Part shown: positions 37,859 to 49,549 of the stretch, piece after piece | Position numbering within the stretch: position 1 is the stretch's first letter | How the letters are laid out: each line of letters begins with the position of its first letter | DNA from: Sisyra terminalis | Lineage: Eukaryota > Arthropoda > Insecta > Neuroptera > Sisyridae | DNA length: 64,000 nt | Direction: 5' to 3' | Assembly: GCA_958496175.1 (NCBI GenBank) | Contig: OY292278.1 | Location: 10,850,001 to 10,914,000 of the forward strand | Notes under the pieces: generated by a model | What the model was told of the DNA's origin: nothing | Seen by the model: only the letters and a program-made list of their open reading frames with translations | Databases searched by the model: none | Translations under genes and position numbers: made by a program

Positions 37859-38125
37859 ATACATTATATAAAATATATTGTGGTCTTATTTAGGTAAAAC
37901 AATTAACAAAAGTAAACAATAAACATAAATTTGAACTTATCACATAGTAGTTATGAAATAATCCAATTCTATTTGATTACCACTGAGGAAGATTGCTTGG
38001 TAATTGAAGTTGGAACTTTTGTTCAAATTTTTGTTTATAGTTTACTTTTGTAGATAATATTACATAAATAAGACCACAACATATTTTATATATTGTATTA
38101 ACAGTATAACTGTTCAAAATCAGGG
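37859..38125 (+). mobile_element. Inverted-repeat MITE family, copy 4 (divergent subfamily)
   Basis: Imperfect inverted arms of about 78 bases, at 37859-37936 and about 38022-38100. The arm ends (ATATAAAATATATTGTGGTC and its complement) resemble copy 1, but the inner arm sequence differs. The core is decayed: CTGAGGA, GATTGC-TTG-GTAATT, GAAG. The tail after the right arm (ACAGTATAACTGTTCAAAAT) matches that of copy 1, so the tail belongs to the element. Confidence 0.75.
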
Positions 38126-38529
38126 AAAAAAATCATATTTAACATTAAAAGTGATATTTTGTATATAATTTTATATTTTCACAAATATTTTCTTTTTCGC
38201 CCTTAGTTTTATTAATGCTAATATTAGAAGAACTTATTAGAACTTATAAAAAAATTCCTATGATATAAGGTTCTGTTTGACCACAAAGCTTTGGAAGTTG
38301 GGAACTATAAAGCTTTTTTGTTTTTATGTTTTTTTTTTTGCAAAAAAGAAAATAATGAAAAGTGTTTAGTAGTTAAGTTAAGTAGTAAGTTAAGTATCAA
38401 GATTAGGAGAAAATATTTTAAGAAAGGAAATCAAATTTCATTTTCTAAAGAAAAATTTATATTCTGAATATGTATTTCTTCCGTAAAGTTTTAAAAATAA
38501 AACGCAAAATTCGACTTTGATTTAATGAT

Positions 38530-39620
38530 ACATATTAATTAGATGTACGATTAGTAAATATTTTTAGCCAAAACTTTCGTGTTTGCTTTTCCCAATTAAT
38601 TTGTCTTCAAATTTATATCATTTATGGTTTTGACGTTATTACAAACATCAAAATCAATTGAAAGTTGGCTTCAATTTTGCTTAAGAAAAATTTTATTTTC
38701 TATCATTTGCACCTTCTTTAAGGCCTACACTGCTACTAGACATATGTGGGTACCTACGTCAAAAATTTAAACATAAGTCTTGAAGATAAATCAAAAATTT
38801 GATGTTTATTTAGGAAAGTATTGAAATAAGAGATTATTATATTTGAAAATTTGAAAGAATGGTATAATGTGCTTTATTTGTATTTTTATTCATGGTAAAA
38901 AAATTAAATCATACTCACTTTTATTTGCCATTTTTTTGGAGTAATAAAAGTTTTTTAATCAATTTAATTTTTGCTTGATAGATTTAAGATTTTGCTAACT
39001 AATTATTCCCAAGTAAATCAAAAGAAACTAATCAAAGAACTAGAAGCTTGAGACTTTTTAAAAAATTATTGTTTTAGAGCTTTTTATTAGTAGATGAAAG
39101 ATTATTAAATGTTTTTGGTCAAAACTTTCTTTTGTGCTTTTCCCAATAAATTTATCAATAAATTATGTCATTTTAGATTTTAAAAAGTAAAATAGAAACC
39201 AAAATAAATTTAAAATTGGCTTCAATTCTGCTTAAGGAATGTTTTATTATTCATCATTTGCACTTTCTTTAAAGCTTTCACTACTGCTAGACATATACGT
39301 GTACCTACTTCAAAAGTTGAAACATTAGTCTTTAGATAAATCAAACATTGAATGTTTACTTAGGAAATTGTATAACTAATAAATTATTATAATTGGAAAT
39401 TTCCCAATATTTTTTTTAATCAAGGTAAAAAACAAAATCATATACACTCTTATTTGATTTTTTCTTGGTGTTTAAAAATTTTTTTTATCAATTTAATTTT
39501 TGTTTGGTTGATTTTAAAGTTTACTAACTAAATAACCTAAAGTAGATCAAAAGAAACAAATGAATGAACCAGAAGCTTGAAGCTTTATTAATAGTTATTG
39601 TTTTAGAGCTTTTTATGACA
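38530..39620 (+). repeat. Tandem duplication, two units of about 550 bp
   Basis: Unit 1 (about 38530-39088) and unit 2 (about 39089-39620) share CAAAACTTTC, GGCTTCAATT-TGCTTAAG, CTACTAGACATAT (unit 2: CTGCTAGACATAT) and GTACCTAC, and end in TTATTGTTTTAGAGCTTTTT. Substitutions and small indels throughout; no coding capacity. Confidence 0.8.
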
Positions 39621-39739
39621 ACACATTGAGCTTTCGCTAGATTTCATTGAACCGATGTTTTACGTTATAATTTATTTATTGAAGACATTTGACTATAGTT
39701 ATTTTTTAAAAAATTTGCAAGCTTAAAACATTCAAGTTA

Positions 39740-40300
39740 ATAGCGACTGACTTTTCCGCCGATTTCATTCACGAATTGCCATCTGGCGTTCGATCCCGTT
39801 AACTAACAGTTTGCCACCAAAACTTAACCCAGATTTTTTCCCAAAATCCTCCAATCACTCGACTAGTTCTTCGCCGTCAAAATAAAGTCATTTTTCCTCC
39901 AGTTATTTTCTAGCCGGCCATACCAAATTTAAACTCTAATCAATTTAAATAAATAAAATATCAATCACTCGATAATTATAAGTTTAGTCGGCGACCAAAT
40001 AACTCTATTTGAAATTTGTGCGTCAAAAGCATTAAATATGAAAATTATCTCACATCAACGTAATTTTCGAGTCTCGTTTTTTTCCAACCAAGATCTGGAA
40101 TTAGTTTATCGAGTTTTTCGATTCCCTCGTTTCGAAGCCGCGTCGCCAACGGGCGTTATTTGGTGTGAGCCGGCTAACACTTGGCCGGTGGTCTCTCAAC
40201 GGCTATTAAGCCCCTAATGACCCCAATAATTGCTTTGTTCAAGTCAAATCGCTCGAAACCAAATTATTTTTTTTGAGGTGAAAAAAAAATGTTATTAAGG
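39740..40300. promoter_or_regulatory. GC-richer island just downstream of exon 1 (candidate regulatory DNA)
   Basis: CpG-containing unique sequence adjoining the donor of exon 1, continuous with the CpG-rich exon and promoter. It includes CGTCGCCAACGGGCGTT and GAGCCGGCTAACACTTGGCC. Likely part of the same promoter-proximal island. Confidence 0.35.
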
Positions 40301-40307
40301 AACTTAC

Positions 40308-40554
40308 CGAGAGGTGACAATGTGTCGCCGCCTGATGGGGACGCGGCCGGCGTCGATGACGTGGTCGTGCGACAATGGGTGCGCGACCGCGACCGCGAAC
40401 GCGGTCGTCCGGCCGCCGGAGTGCTACCCGCGTTCTGGCGATCGTGCCGCGACATTATCGCTGCTATCGAAAAGTCCGTCGCGCACGGTCGCATCGTACA
40501 GTTCTCCTCCATGTGTTTCTTCTGCAATTCCGCAAGATCCTCCAACAACAACAT
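40308..40554 (-). CDS. mid/H15: Tbx20-class T-box factor (midline/H15), first coding exon
   Basis: Codes residues 1-82 of a nuclear T-box transcription factor. The ATG is at 40554-40552, directly preceded by an in-frame TAG, so translation cannot start further upstream in this exon unless that TAG lies in an intron. Two later in-frame ATGs (M15, M21) are alternatives. Residues 28-34 read FSIAAIM, an eh1-like motif that recruits the corepressor Groucho and is placed N-terminally in Tbx20 proteins. An Arg/Ser run (51-60) and a Ser/Thr/Pro-rich stretch follow. The exon ends with a strong donor, CTCG|GTAAGT, in phase 1, which matches the phase-1 acceptor of the exon at 17508-17202. Its GC- and CpG-rich composition contrasts with the flanking DNA. 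The T-box assignment comes from the joined exon; I cannot separate midline from H15. In flies these factors act in heart, segment and neural patterning. Confidence 0.85.
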
Positions 40555-41600
40555 CTACAACCAACAAATCACAACACTAACACAATGAGTTACTCACAAA
40601 ATTTAAAACAATTAATGTTTATAGGGAATCACTAGCATCTACGTTCATTGCTACGACAGCATGGAAAACCACTGATTCTATCAATCGAGCATTCCTGGAG
40701 GTGTGAGGATTGCACAGAATATGTTTTTCATAGCACTGGAAGTTTGAATGGAAACAGTTACGCTCGGCACATGGTTTTGACGTAGCGACGTAAGCTTTCG
40801 GTAGTAGCGCGGCAAGGTGTTACGTTCGTGTGATACCACCGCGCGATTTTCGTGGTAGCGACCGAATTCGATGAGCCCTATTGTGGTGATTCTTCGCGTC
40901 TTTCTCGGCGTTGTTATCGTTGTCGTTTCATTTAAAATATTATGATGTGGACAGCGCGTTTGGTCTCATATACTTCTGTTTTGACAGAATGAATATTTAA
41001 CGTTTGAACACCCATTTAATGCGGCATCAATCGTTCAGATTGGTCGAGCGGCATTCCAAGTAGGCGGTTACCACGTGAGGCGGTTACCAGAGATGCGAGG
41101 CAGCAGGCCGAAGTCTCCGAGTCGAGTCAAAAGTCTCTCCGACTTTGCGACCTTTTCGTTCGAGATAGTGCGACCGAATAGCGGCAGCGATTCCACTCCG
41201 TGCCGCTTAAACTCTTCAATCGGCAGCGCTTTGCTGATGCTGCTGGCTTTTTTTCCGTTCGACGGTATGTGGCATTTCTGCGGGCATTCTTCTTATCAAT
41301 GCTCGTTATTTCGCTTTATCCAACGTCCGGTCCGACAGGGTCGGTAGGGTGCGTCGCGTCGCGACGCACCAACCACCACTTAATTGTAGTGGGGACAGAC
41401 ACCGCGCTCGCATCCCCCAAACACCAAAAGGCTTAAAACGGGTCAACGCAAGCTTTTGTTGACAGCTCAGCAATTCCCAGCATTCCCAATTTCAACCTCA
41501 AATCACCCAACGAAAAGTTCGCCCTCCAACAAAGACACAACATCTTCTCCATCCTTTTACACTTCTGAAAACTCTTCCGGAAAGCTTCCTACTGGTTTAA
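40555..41600 (-). promoter_or_regulatory. Likely 5' UTR/promoter island of the Tbx20-class gene
   Basis: About 1 kb of CpG-rich DNA immediately upstream of the start codon. It contains a T-box half-site (AGGTGTGA, plus strand 40699-40706) and a perfect GC palindrome at 41348-41370 (10-base arms, 3-base spacer). A CACTTAA at 41377-41383 fits an NK-2/Tinman-type site. On the minus strand ATCAGTGG near 40671 resembles an insect Initiator, with a DPE-like GAACG at about +28. A GTTGTAG directly before the ATG could be a 3' splice site, so a non-coding first exon further upstream is possible. No TATA box is clear. The transcription start is not determined. Confidence 0.45.
41348..41370. repeat. Perfect GC-rich palindrome in promoter island
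   Basis: Arms GGTGCGTCGC and GCGACGCACC are separated by GTC. It is directly followed by CCACTTAATTGTAGTGG, itself a short imperfect palindrome. It could be a protein-binding site or a hairpin in a 5' UTR; the sequence alone does not say which. Confidence 0.6.
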
Positions 41601-42732
41601 CTGAATAGCATCTTTTAAGATAGCTAAACACTAAAGCTCATTATGGATTTCTTCAAAAAATTAACTCTTTAAAACCCATTTTTTTAAGTGTCCAATGGTT
41701 TGATTTACAAAATTGTTCAGAGTCTTTCTGTGAGACATATAGAAGCAAGACGACTGCTGAAGTGATGTCGCTAGAAAAAAACAAGTATAAGGTGGAGTCA
41801 GTGAAAGAGCCGTGCCCATATGGGCGTTACGTTTACTTTATTATTGATTCATGCTTTCTGTATTCGGTTCCCCGACGACGGCAACGGCGATGTTGACGAC
41901 GGTCGACCACGATCTGATTCTAAATGTTCTGAATGTATGAGTGTATGTGGGTGTCTACGACTTTTAGACGATAACTCCAGCATATGTGAATATGTTTATA
42001 TAAGTGCCATTAAGCTCCGCTTACATCTCATCTTATACAACCACCGTATGCAACGCTACGTCATTGTTCTCGAACCAACAATGACGTTCTAAGCTCGACT
42101 CTTGACTTCCAGAATCATCTACTTTCTCCTTCTGAAACCATGATTCCATCAATTACTTTATCATTATCTATTCTTATTTCACACCTAGAAGCATATTTGC
42201 GTATACCGTCCATGTGTAACTAGTTACTTCTGGTAAAAAATATCAAGTCCTGAAGAATATGGTATGAATTTCTTTGTCGACTTTTTACTATAATTCCTGG
42301 TTAAAACTTAGTATTTTTTACTGGCACCCTTTTGTTTCTATACTCCATTGCAAGTATCAAGTATACCAGACCATTCCTCTACGATTGGAATTCATGGAAA
42401 ACAAAGGATAGTATTTGTAAGCACCCAGCTTACTCAGCTAATCATTGAATTTTTTGAGTTCGGGTTTTAATTTTTTACCAGATTGTGATTCATTGACGTA
42501 TATTTAGTGACTCAAGAAGTAAAGTTAGATGATTTTTAAATGTAATGGTAAAAGGGTTAATTAAAAACTCTATTATTGGCGTATAATTTTAGCTAATGCT
42601 AATTATGTGCTGTTCTGGAAAAACGTTCAAAACTTGAACCAATTCGGGTGTAACAATAGATACGTTGGACGGGAGGTATGGTGTTGATGGAAGTTCAGCA
42701 TTATACAGTCGCAAGAGTATAACGTAAGATAG
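41600..42732. other. Upstream flank, mixed composition
   Basis: A GC-richer part at 41820-42100, with CCGACGACGGCAACGGCG, could be regulatory. The remainder is AT-rich with no feature. The ORF at 41820-42092 has no recognisable protein. Confidence 0.35.
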
Positions 42733-42734
42733 TA

Positions 42735-43190
42735 CAGTAATCCCCCACTTTACGGAAGCTTGCTTAACGAAAGCTCGGTATTACGGACATGGCTAAGTAA
42801 GTATCAAAATTTTGGTATACGAATGAAATATTCATAATTACGGAGAAAATATGAATATTTTTTTTGTTTTGCTTACATTTTTGTGAGGTATCCCAAAAAT
42901 AAAAAAATAAAAAAATTAACATGATTTTAAGTACCTACAAATAGTTATCAAACGTTCTTACGAATTAGTATTTGATGTTATGCGGTGAAGTGCAGAATAA
43001 TTTATTAACGCTTTATATTTAGAGTGAATCTATAGTAAAATTTGGTCTTTTTACGGGTATTTTTAGTAGCTGTAACACATCTATCACTTTCTAAAAGGAT
43101 CTTATAGTAATAGCGGATTCGTTTAACTGATTTTCGATTAACGGGCAGTTTATAAAAAACGAATCCTGTCCATAAAGCGGGGGATTACTG
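42735..43190. mobile_element. Tigger/pogo-type MITE with TA target duplication
   Basis: Left end CAGTAATCCCCCACTTTACG and inverted right end CATAAAGCGGGGGATTACTG, flanked by TA at 42733-42734 and 43191-43192. Sub-terminal CTTAACGAAAG and CGATTAACGGG repeats are in Tigger style. At 456 bp it has no coding sequence. Confidence 0.88.
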
Positions 43191-43194
43191 TACT

Positions 43195-44790
43195 TAGTTA
43201 TATTTAAAAAGTAGGTATGACTATTAGTTGTTGGGAATCACATTATTAATTTAAAAGATTCATTCTTGAAGCAACAATGAATGGAATTTAGCATAATATG
43301 GGAATGTGTCGTCACGATTTGCTGGTAATCGAATGCCACCCAAAAATCTCTCAATAATAAATAATAAAATCTTGATCTTATATATAAATCGTGTATATAT
43401 TCTAGCATCAAAAGTTTCAATGTTTTTATGCGCAATGTTGCATTTCTACGTGGCCTCGGTGTCTTGGAACGTCAGGAACCATCGTACCAAGTGTCCCATG
43501 CTACACGTATCGCTTTGCCTGGCATAATCGTCGTTGCATCCCACATGTCGCTATAAGAATTAGGCCTAAGTGGTGATCACCCTATGCAATTTTGTATTCA
43601 GTTCTTACAATTTTTACTATAGTCTTTTCCGTTACTTATTTTATTGCCGGCTTATATAATATATCATCTAGTAATGTTATAAAAATATTATGGCCAATTT
43701 TTAAGGAATTAAGGAAAATTCAGACAGGTTTTAATTGGTAGATAATTTATTGAATTTTGTTGAGAAAATATATTCTATTAGTCAATTTAACTATTTCTTT
43801 TTTTCAATAAAACATCATATTTATCTATCAGATTTTTTTTTTGTTTGGAAAATTCTTACGTTTCATTATTGTATTAAAATGATTGAAAACCATTTCCTTG
43901 TCTAAGACTTCTAGGTGTTAATATATTATTGCTCAGTGGCTTATTTAGATGATGCTTTTAGGAGTTATTCAAATAATTTAATGGGATGCAGTATACAGCC
44001 TCTAAGATGCCATTATAGAGACTTCAAAATCAATAATTGTTTAGATACTTAGAAAAGACAAACATCAGTTTTTTCATTTTTTATTTGATACTTTTGGAGT
44101 CCAAAGATCTTCTTTCTATTAGATTGTTGGATTTGAAATATGAAATTTTTAAGTGAATATTTTAAGTGAATAAATCACAATAACTATAAATCAGTCCTCA
44201 AAGCTTTTAATTGAATTATAATTCATTTGCTGTAATATACTTTTCCTTGAAAGATTTTAACAAAAATATTTCTGTCTTAAAAAATTCTGATCTACAAGAA
44301 CACTAAACTCTGATATATGAAATATAGTTTTTTTAGAATGACTTAATTTTCATACTATTTGTACAAAGAGAGCTTGATTACATGTTTGAAATAACCGAAA
44401 TACATAAATCGCTATTTTACAGTACCTAGCTTGTTCATAGAATCTTGGCTTAAAGAATCTTAGTCTGATTTTAAAGACTTAGAACAATTTTTACAGTTAG
44501 AAACTAAATGTAAATGAAGAAATTCTGAAGAATTATATTATACAATAGAGTGTAATGAATCCATCAATCGAAATTTGTTTAAAAATCAGCATTTTTGTAT
44601 TATATATAAAACTTCTCTTTGAAAAAAAAGGTTTGAAAGTAAACAGGATATATTTATACTAAATAAAAAGCTTTTGAAAACAAATATATTGATTTTTATA
44701 TTCAATTTTTGCATCAACATAGTACTTATATCCAGTTAAACATCTTTCCCAAATCTTTCGTAATAATAAATATTTCGTATTTTAGTATTC
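43195..44790. other. AT-rich flank
   Basis: No recognisable feature. A GC-richer patch at 43410-43570 (CTACGTGGCCTCGGTGTCTT) is too short to interpret. Confidence 0.5.
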
Positions 44791-44794
44791 CATA

Positions 44795-44962
44795 TTTCCA
44801 GGTCGTGTTATTTCTCAATTTGGTGGTCACCATTGACCATCAAGATCGTACAATATAACACCGATGAACTTTTTTCTTTGGAGCTTTGTGAGGCAAAAGG
44901 TGATTGTAAATAAGCTTGAAACAGTTGAACATCTTAAAGAGAAAATACGGCGCCGTAATTAA
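44795..44962 (+). pseudogene. Mariner/Tc1-superfamily transposase C-terminal fragment
   Basis: One frame reads FPGRVISQFGGHH, a TGA in place of the expected Trp codon, then PSRSYNITPMNFFLWSF, VRQKV and ETVEHLKEKIRR before a TAA. This matches the arthropod transposase tail GRxIxRxGxxxWPxRSxDLTPxDFFLWGxVKxxVY...TxExLKxxI, the region before the catalytic (D/E) motif. The rest of the element is not recognisable. Confidence 0.75.
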
Positions 44963-45430
44963 TGAAAAATCACCACATGTATGCACTTTATATCTGCCGA
45001 TTAGCCATCAAGACTTTAAAAATTAGAATTTTGTATTTTTTTGGGTTGTAAAATTGGCTTTTAACAAACGATGAAAATTTTTATTTTCGTGGTAAAATTT
45101 GCAAAATTTTCGGTTAGTTAGAAAAAGTCAACTTAATCGGAAGGTAAGGAAAATGTCTTCCAAATCCTAAGAAACACATAATGTCTTATTTTACATATTT
45201 TTATTTACAATTTATTGAAACGATGAAAATATTTGAGTGAAAAGCGTATATAATATCTCCATTCTTGTTATTTGTGAAATAAATCTATAAATTTATGTTA
45301 AAGAAAAAAATTATTTCATAAAAGCTTTTTTTTTCTCCAGCGTTTTGATTGGGGTGGTCTGTTAATTTCTCTTTAGTGTATCTTACTAAATTAAACTAAA
45401 TTGTTTCGGCATTTTTGTTTTTATGTCACT

Positions 45431-47060
45431 AAAAACCATATTTTCTTTTCATCTTACCAAATCAATGACAAAATAATTAATTTTTCATAAATAATAAATT
45501 ACAACTTAACTATTTGGTCACATACGAAACGGTTTCTTTCTCAAACCTCTACGAACAATTTCCCATCAATGGGCAAAAAAAATCGAAAATTTCAAGCTTT
45601 AATATTTTGTTGGTTAATCGGTATATGGGGTCATTTATGCGAAAACGTTATTCAAAATTTCAATATAAGCATTACCCTGTGCCAGAGCTTTCGTGGTCTC
45701 CATTGGCCTGATGTTGTATTCCACGGTTAATTGGGATTTTTTTTATGTTCTAATCAAAATGTTTGCTTTATTCAGAAAAAAAGAAATGTGTTTTCCTCTG
45801 AACCTAACTCCGTTGCTCTTGTTGTATAAGATATCTTTTACTTGTTTTTCTCATAGTAACTTTGATACACTTAAAACTTGCATATCAGAAACCATTTTTT
45901 TTTCTATAGTCTCAAATAATCTGCCATATTCTTTCAGGGGAACAAAGTTTCTAGGTTGAAAATCGCTATAATCGAATATCTTCTAAAATATTTCATAAAA
46001 GCTTAATTAGTTTTTTACAATAGCCTAATTCAATCAAAACTGACTATCAGTTCTTGGTAATAGTTTGGAATTTGAGCTTCCGACATTTGAAACCAATTGG
46101 TTAAAAACAAGATAGCTACAATTCTTGGTAGACACTAATATAAGAATTGGGTAAATTTTAGATAGTTTAATGGTAAAAAGTTTCTTTAACTCCTATTTTG
46201 GTTCTTACAAGTGAATATCTTATAATGCTGTTTGGATATTATACAATTCTTAGGCGTTAAAAACCATATTTTCTTTACATTTTACTATATCCATGACTAA
46301 ATAATTTTTTGTTAAAAATAAACTACTACTAAACTATTTTGTCACATACGAAACGAATTGTTTCACAAACCTCAATAAACGATTGGCAAAAAAAAAATTG
46401 AAAAATGCAAATTTTATTATTTTGTAGGTTAATCGGTATAGGGTCATTTATAAGAAAGCTTTATTCAAAATTTCAACAAAAGAATAACCCTGTGCGGGAG
46501 CTTTCGTGATGGCCATTTGCCTGATGTTGTGATTTATGTTATATAGGAACTATTTTTTTATGTTTAAATATAAATATTTGCATTGTTCAAAAATTGAATG
46601 TGTTTTTCTTTAAATTAAATCCGGTGCTCTTGTTGGGATACAATTTACTTGATTTCCCACATAAACTTTGATTGACATTTGAAAATTATATAACTGAAAG
46701 CATTTTTTTTCTAGTCCCAAATAATCTGCCATGTTTTTAGGGGTAAAAGGATTCTAGGTAGGTAATCACAATGATGGAATATCATGTACACTATTTGATA
46801 AAAGCTTATTTAACTTTTTAAAAGCCTTATTCACTGAAGACCGACTACCAATCTTGCAAAAAGAAAATAATTTAAGCTTCATATAATTGATAAAAAAAAG
46901 CTTTAACTCCAAAAAATTCAATTTTATACTTTTTGTAGACTCTAATATAAGAATTGGGTAGATTTTATATAGTAAAATGATAAAAAGTTTTTTTTACTCC
47001 TATTTTGGTTCTTACAACTGGTTGTCCTATAATACTGTTTAGGCATTATACAATTCTTAT
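45431..47060 (+). repeat. Tandem duplication, two units of about 828 bp
   Basis: Unit 1 (45431-46258) and unit 2 (46259 to about 47060) share AAAAACCATATTTTCTTT, TCACATACGAAACG, GGTTAATCGGTATA, GAGCTTTCGTG, TTGCCTGATGTTGT-type and ACTCCTATTTTGGTTCTTAC blocks in order. Open frames over unit 1 (45514-45711, 45693-45959) are broken in unit 2, so coding function is unlikely. Confidence 0.85.
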
Positions 47061-47359
47061 AAAGCTTTTAAGAACTATGGTTTTAAAATTAATGAAAAAT
47101 CAAATCAATATACTTTGCAGGTAAATTACCAAAAAAATTTAGTATTAATGATTCGTTAAAATCTATACAAATAGTTTTGAAAAGAGTATAAAAACTTTCA
47201 ATTAGTTCTCTAACTAATATATTTTTAAATTTAGGAAAGAAAAGTTGTTCTTTTTTTTTAAATTCTATCATATATTTAAATGGACCATCCTGTTTTAAAA
47301 GCAAAACGAGAAATTACTTTTGGCGGTGCTTTTGTTGGATTAGTCCCTAATTAAGTTTC

Positions 47360-48440
47360 GTTTCAAGCTTTACGTGTTTGGTTCTGTTGTGACAAAAGTT
47401 CTCACTTGACTCAATTCACTCGATAGTGGAGTGAGAGCTTCGAGAAAACAGCCGAAAAAAAAACATATCATGGACATAGAGCACATTAAGAGGACACCCA
47501 ACAAGTCCACAGAGGGTGTGATGAAGGTATTTAGACGGGCAGCTTTAACCCGAATCAAGGGTGGCAGTGGAAAGCTTTGAGCTTCTATTGTGATCCAACT
47601 CACCCACATTCACAAGCAACACGCACATAAGTCTTGTTTACCCATGAGGGACGTGATTTGTCCGTTAATCGGGGGTGGCTGAGGTTTCACCCTCTTGATT
47701 ACCGCCACCAAATTGCCCGAACAACAAAACCCACCCTCATTACAACTACACACAAAATCCAATACACAGACAACACGAAATCCCATCTATCTGATTCGAA
47801 TCTCGCACATCTCTCTCCATTCAAAAGCTCACCGAAGCTTTCCGTCTCCTATCCACTTTTAAGCAAAGAATTAAGGGTTCGCAAATAATACTTAACACAA
47901 ATCTGGTTATTTTGTCTCGTAATTGACTTACTCAAGTAAATTAAATATAAATTTGAACATTCGGAGCTTTTCCCAAAAATTCCACCACGCAAAATTGAAT
48001 TGCAGCACTTTTATTTTTATGGGATGAATGGGGATGGGAAGGTGAGAATGAGGTAAGGCGAATGATGAAAATTTTGAATAGAGGATGGAAGTTGAGGGTG
48101 AAAGCGAAACGTAATCTTCCCCAGAGCGATATTTCACACCGCGAACGCAATGCCATCTATCAACGTGACACATTGCGTATTTTATATATAATATAACTCT
48201 TTTTGGTGTGGATCTAACCCCACCAGCCCTTAGCGTTAACCTTACACCATATTCCACCCTTTGGTTGAACCACCCCGCCAACAACCCGTAAAAGCTCGTG
48301 TTAACCTTTTTCACTCTCCATATATGTGACAGCATCAGCGACTTATTTTCCTCACTATATTTTCGGGATAAAATAAGGGAAAATTCACAACACTTACAGA
48401 TATACACCATATATATACACACATTCACATAATATCGTTT
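47360..48440. promoter_or_regulatory. GC-richer upstream island (candidate regulatory DNA)
   Basis: About 1 kb of unique-looking DNA with a T-box half-site core GGTGTGA at 47515-47521 and the inverse TTCACACC near 48130. The longest open frame (minus strand, 47928-48428, 166 codons) has no domain I recognise and spans composition shifts. A non-coding first exon or enhancer of the T-box gene would fit; neither is shown. Confidence 0.28.
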
Positions 48441-48870
48441 ATATAATAAAACATTTCAAAGTACAACAGTGGGAAAAAGGGAAAATGGCAAAACTCAAAT
48501 GTCTCTCATTTTCAAATTTACCGCCAGTATGAACACGTTTTTTTTTTGTGTTTTTTATTTATAACACTTGTTCCCCATATATTAAATGACATTATTTTAA
48601 TGGAGTGGAGAAAATTGATCACATGAAATATTGCGCTTTTTTTGGAATTTGTAAACGACAAAGTCTTTTTCCCCAATTGTATGGCCTAATTTTAATGCAT
48701 TGCAAAAAAGGTTATAACTCAGTATGTCGATTGCCTTTTGGATGTCCAGTTAGCTGATAAGGGGGTGTGAAACAAGGATAAAGAAATTACGGGGATTCTC
48801 AACATAACTTTTTATCCAACTAAAAATCATATTTTCAAAAAATAAACCCAATTTTTAAAATTAAATTTTC
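48440..48870. other. AT-rich flank
   Basis: No feature recognised. Confidence 0.5.
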
Positions 48871-49260
48871 ATGAATTCCCGAAGGCTTACAAGCCCAGAT
48901 GGTATGTTTTTTTCATCGAAGAAAATCATTTCCTCTGACCATACTGTAACCGAATGACGTACCATCGATGACTTCATTACAAGTCAAATATTCTTTCCTC
49001 ATCATTCAAATAACAGTCTTTTGAGTGCCCGAAGACTTGAAACGATTTTTTCCACGTCCGCGATGGTAATTTAATTTTAGGCGTGTTATCGCCACTAGCC
49101 ACAATATTTGAATATTCTCTCACCTGGTATTCACATACCAAGGAAAAAAATATACCCTGAATCCAAACGCATGCCCTTTTAATAACCACACGGCTACTTG
49201 TAAACGTTTTCGAAAAATTTCCATAAACAAAATAATTTTCATTAATTGTCATTAAAATCT
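48870..49260 (-). pseudogene. Possible Tc1/mariner-like remnant (weak)
   Basis: The minus strand has a 91-codon frame (49252-48977; no family recognised, with SGDNTPKIKLPSRTWKKSF). After a stop and frameshift, VWSEEMIFFDEKNIPSGL follows near 48930. The last string resembles the WxKVIFSDExxF block of Tc1/mariner transposases. The match is short and unsupported by flanking repeats. Confidence 0.25.
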
Positions 49261-49549
49261 TGAAATTTATAGGTATTAATATAATACTAGGTCTGGTTCT
49301 TTAAAGTTTCAACTTAATTTGATATGATACCATCTTTAACAGTATTTGTTTAGGAAGAAAAATTTCAAAGAGTTCTTTAGCATATTAGATTGAAATTATT
49401 GATGTATGTCTTATCGACAAAATTGAAGGTATTAGGTATACAAAATATAGTTCTTTCCAGCTTTAAAAATCATTTTTATTTAGCGTAAAAGAAATGAAAA
49501 TGGGAATCCCAGCTTCAAAAAAGCAGCATACGAAAGACTTTTCGTTATT

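Larger units (their letters stand above)
17509..40307 (-). other. Intron 1 of the Tbx20-class gene (about 22.8 kb)
   Basis: Inferred from the matching phase-1 donor (40307/40306, GTAAGT) and acceptor (CAG at 17511-17509). It contains the LINE remnant, the 907-bp and about 550-bp tandem duplications, a decayed mariner, the long-TIR element with an orphan ORF, and two copies of the inverted-repeat MITE family. Higher-GC islands (20.8-21.0, 28.1-28.7, 31.5-32.0, 39.7-40.3 kb) are candidate enhancers. I cannot exclude a small unrecognised exon inside it. Confidence 0.8.

Noticed and set aside
40289..40635. Plus-strand open frames across exon 1
   Set aside because: They are antisense shadows of the T-box coding exon caused by its high GC content.
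47928..48428. 166-codon minus-strand frame, the longest in the window
   Set aside because: No recognisable domain, and it crosses AT-rich and GC-richer DNA without change in character. The start is not convincing.
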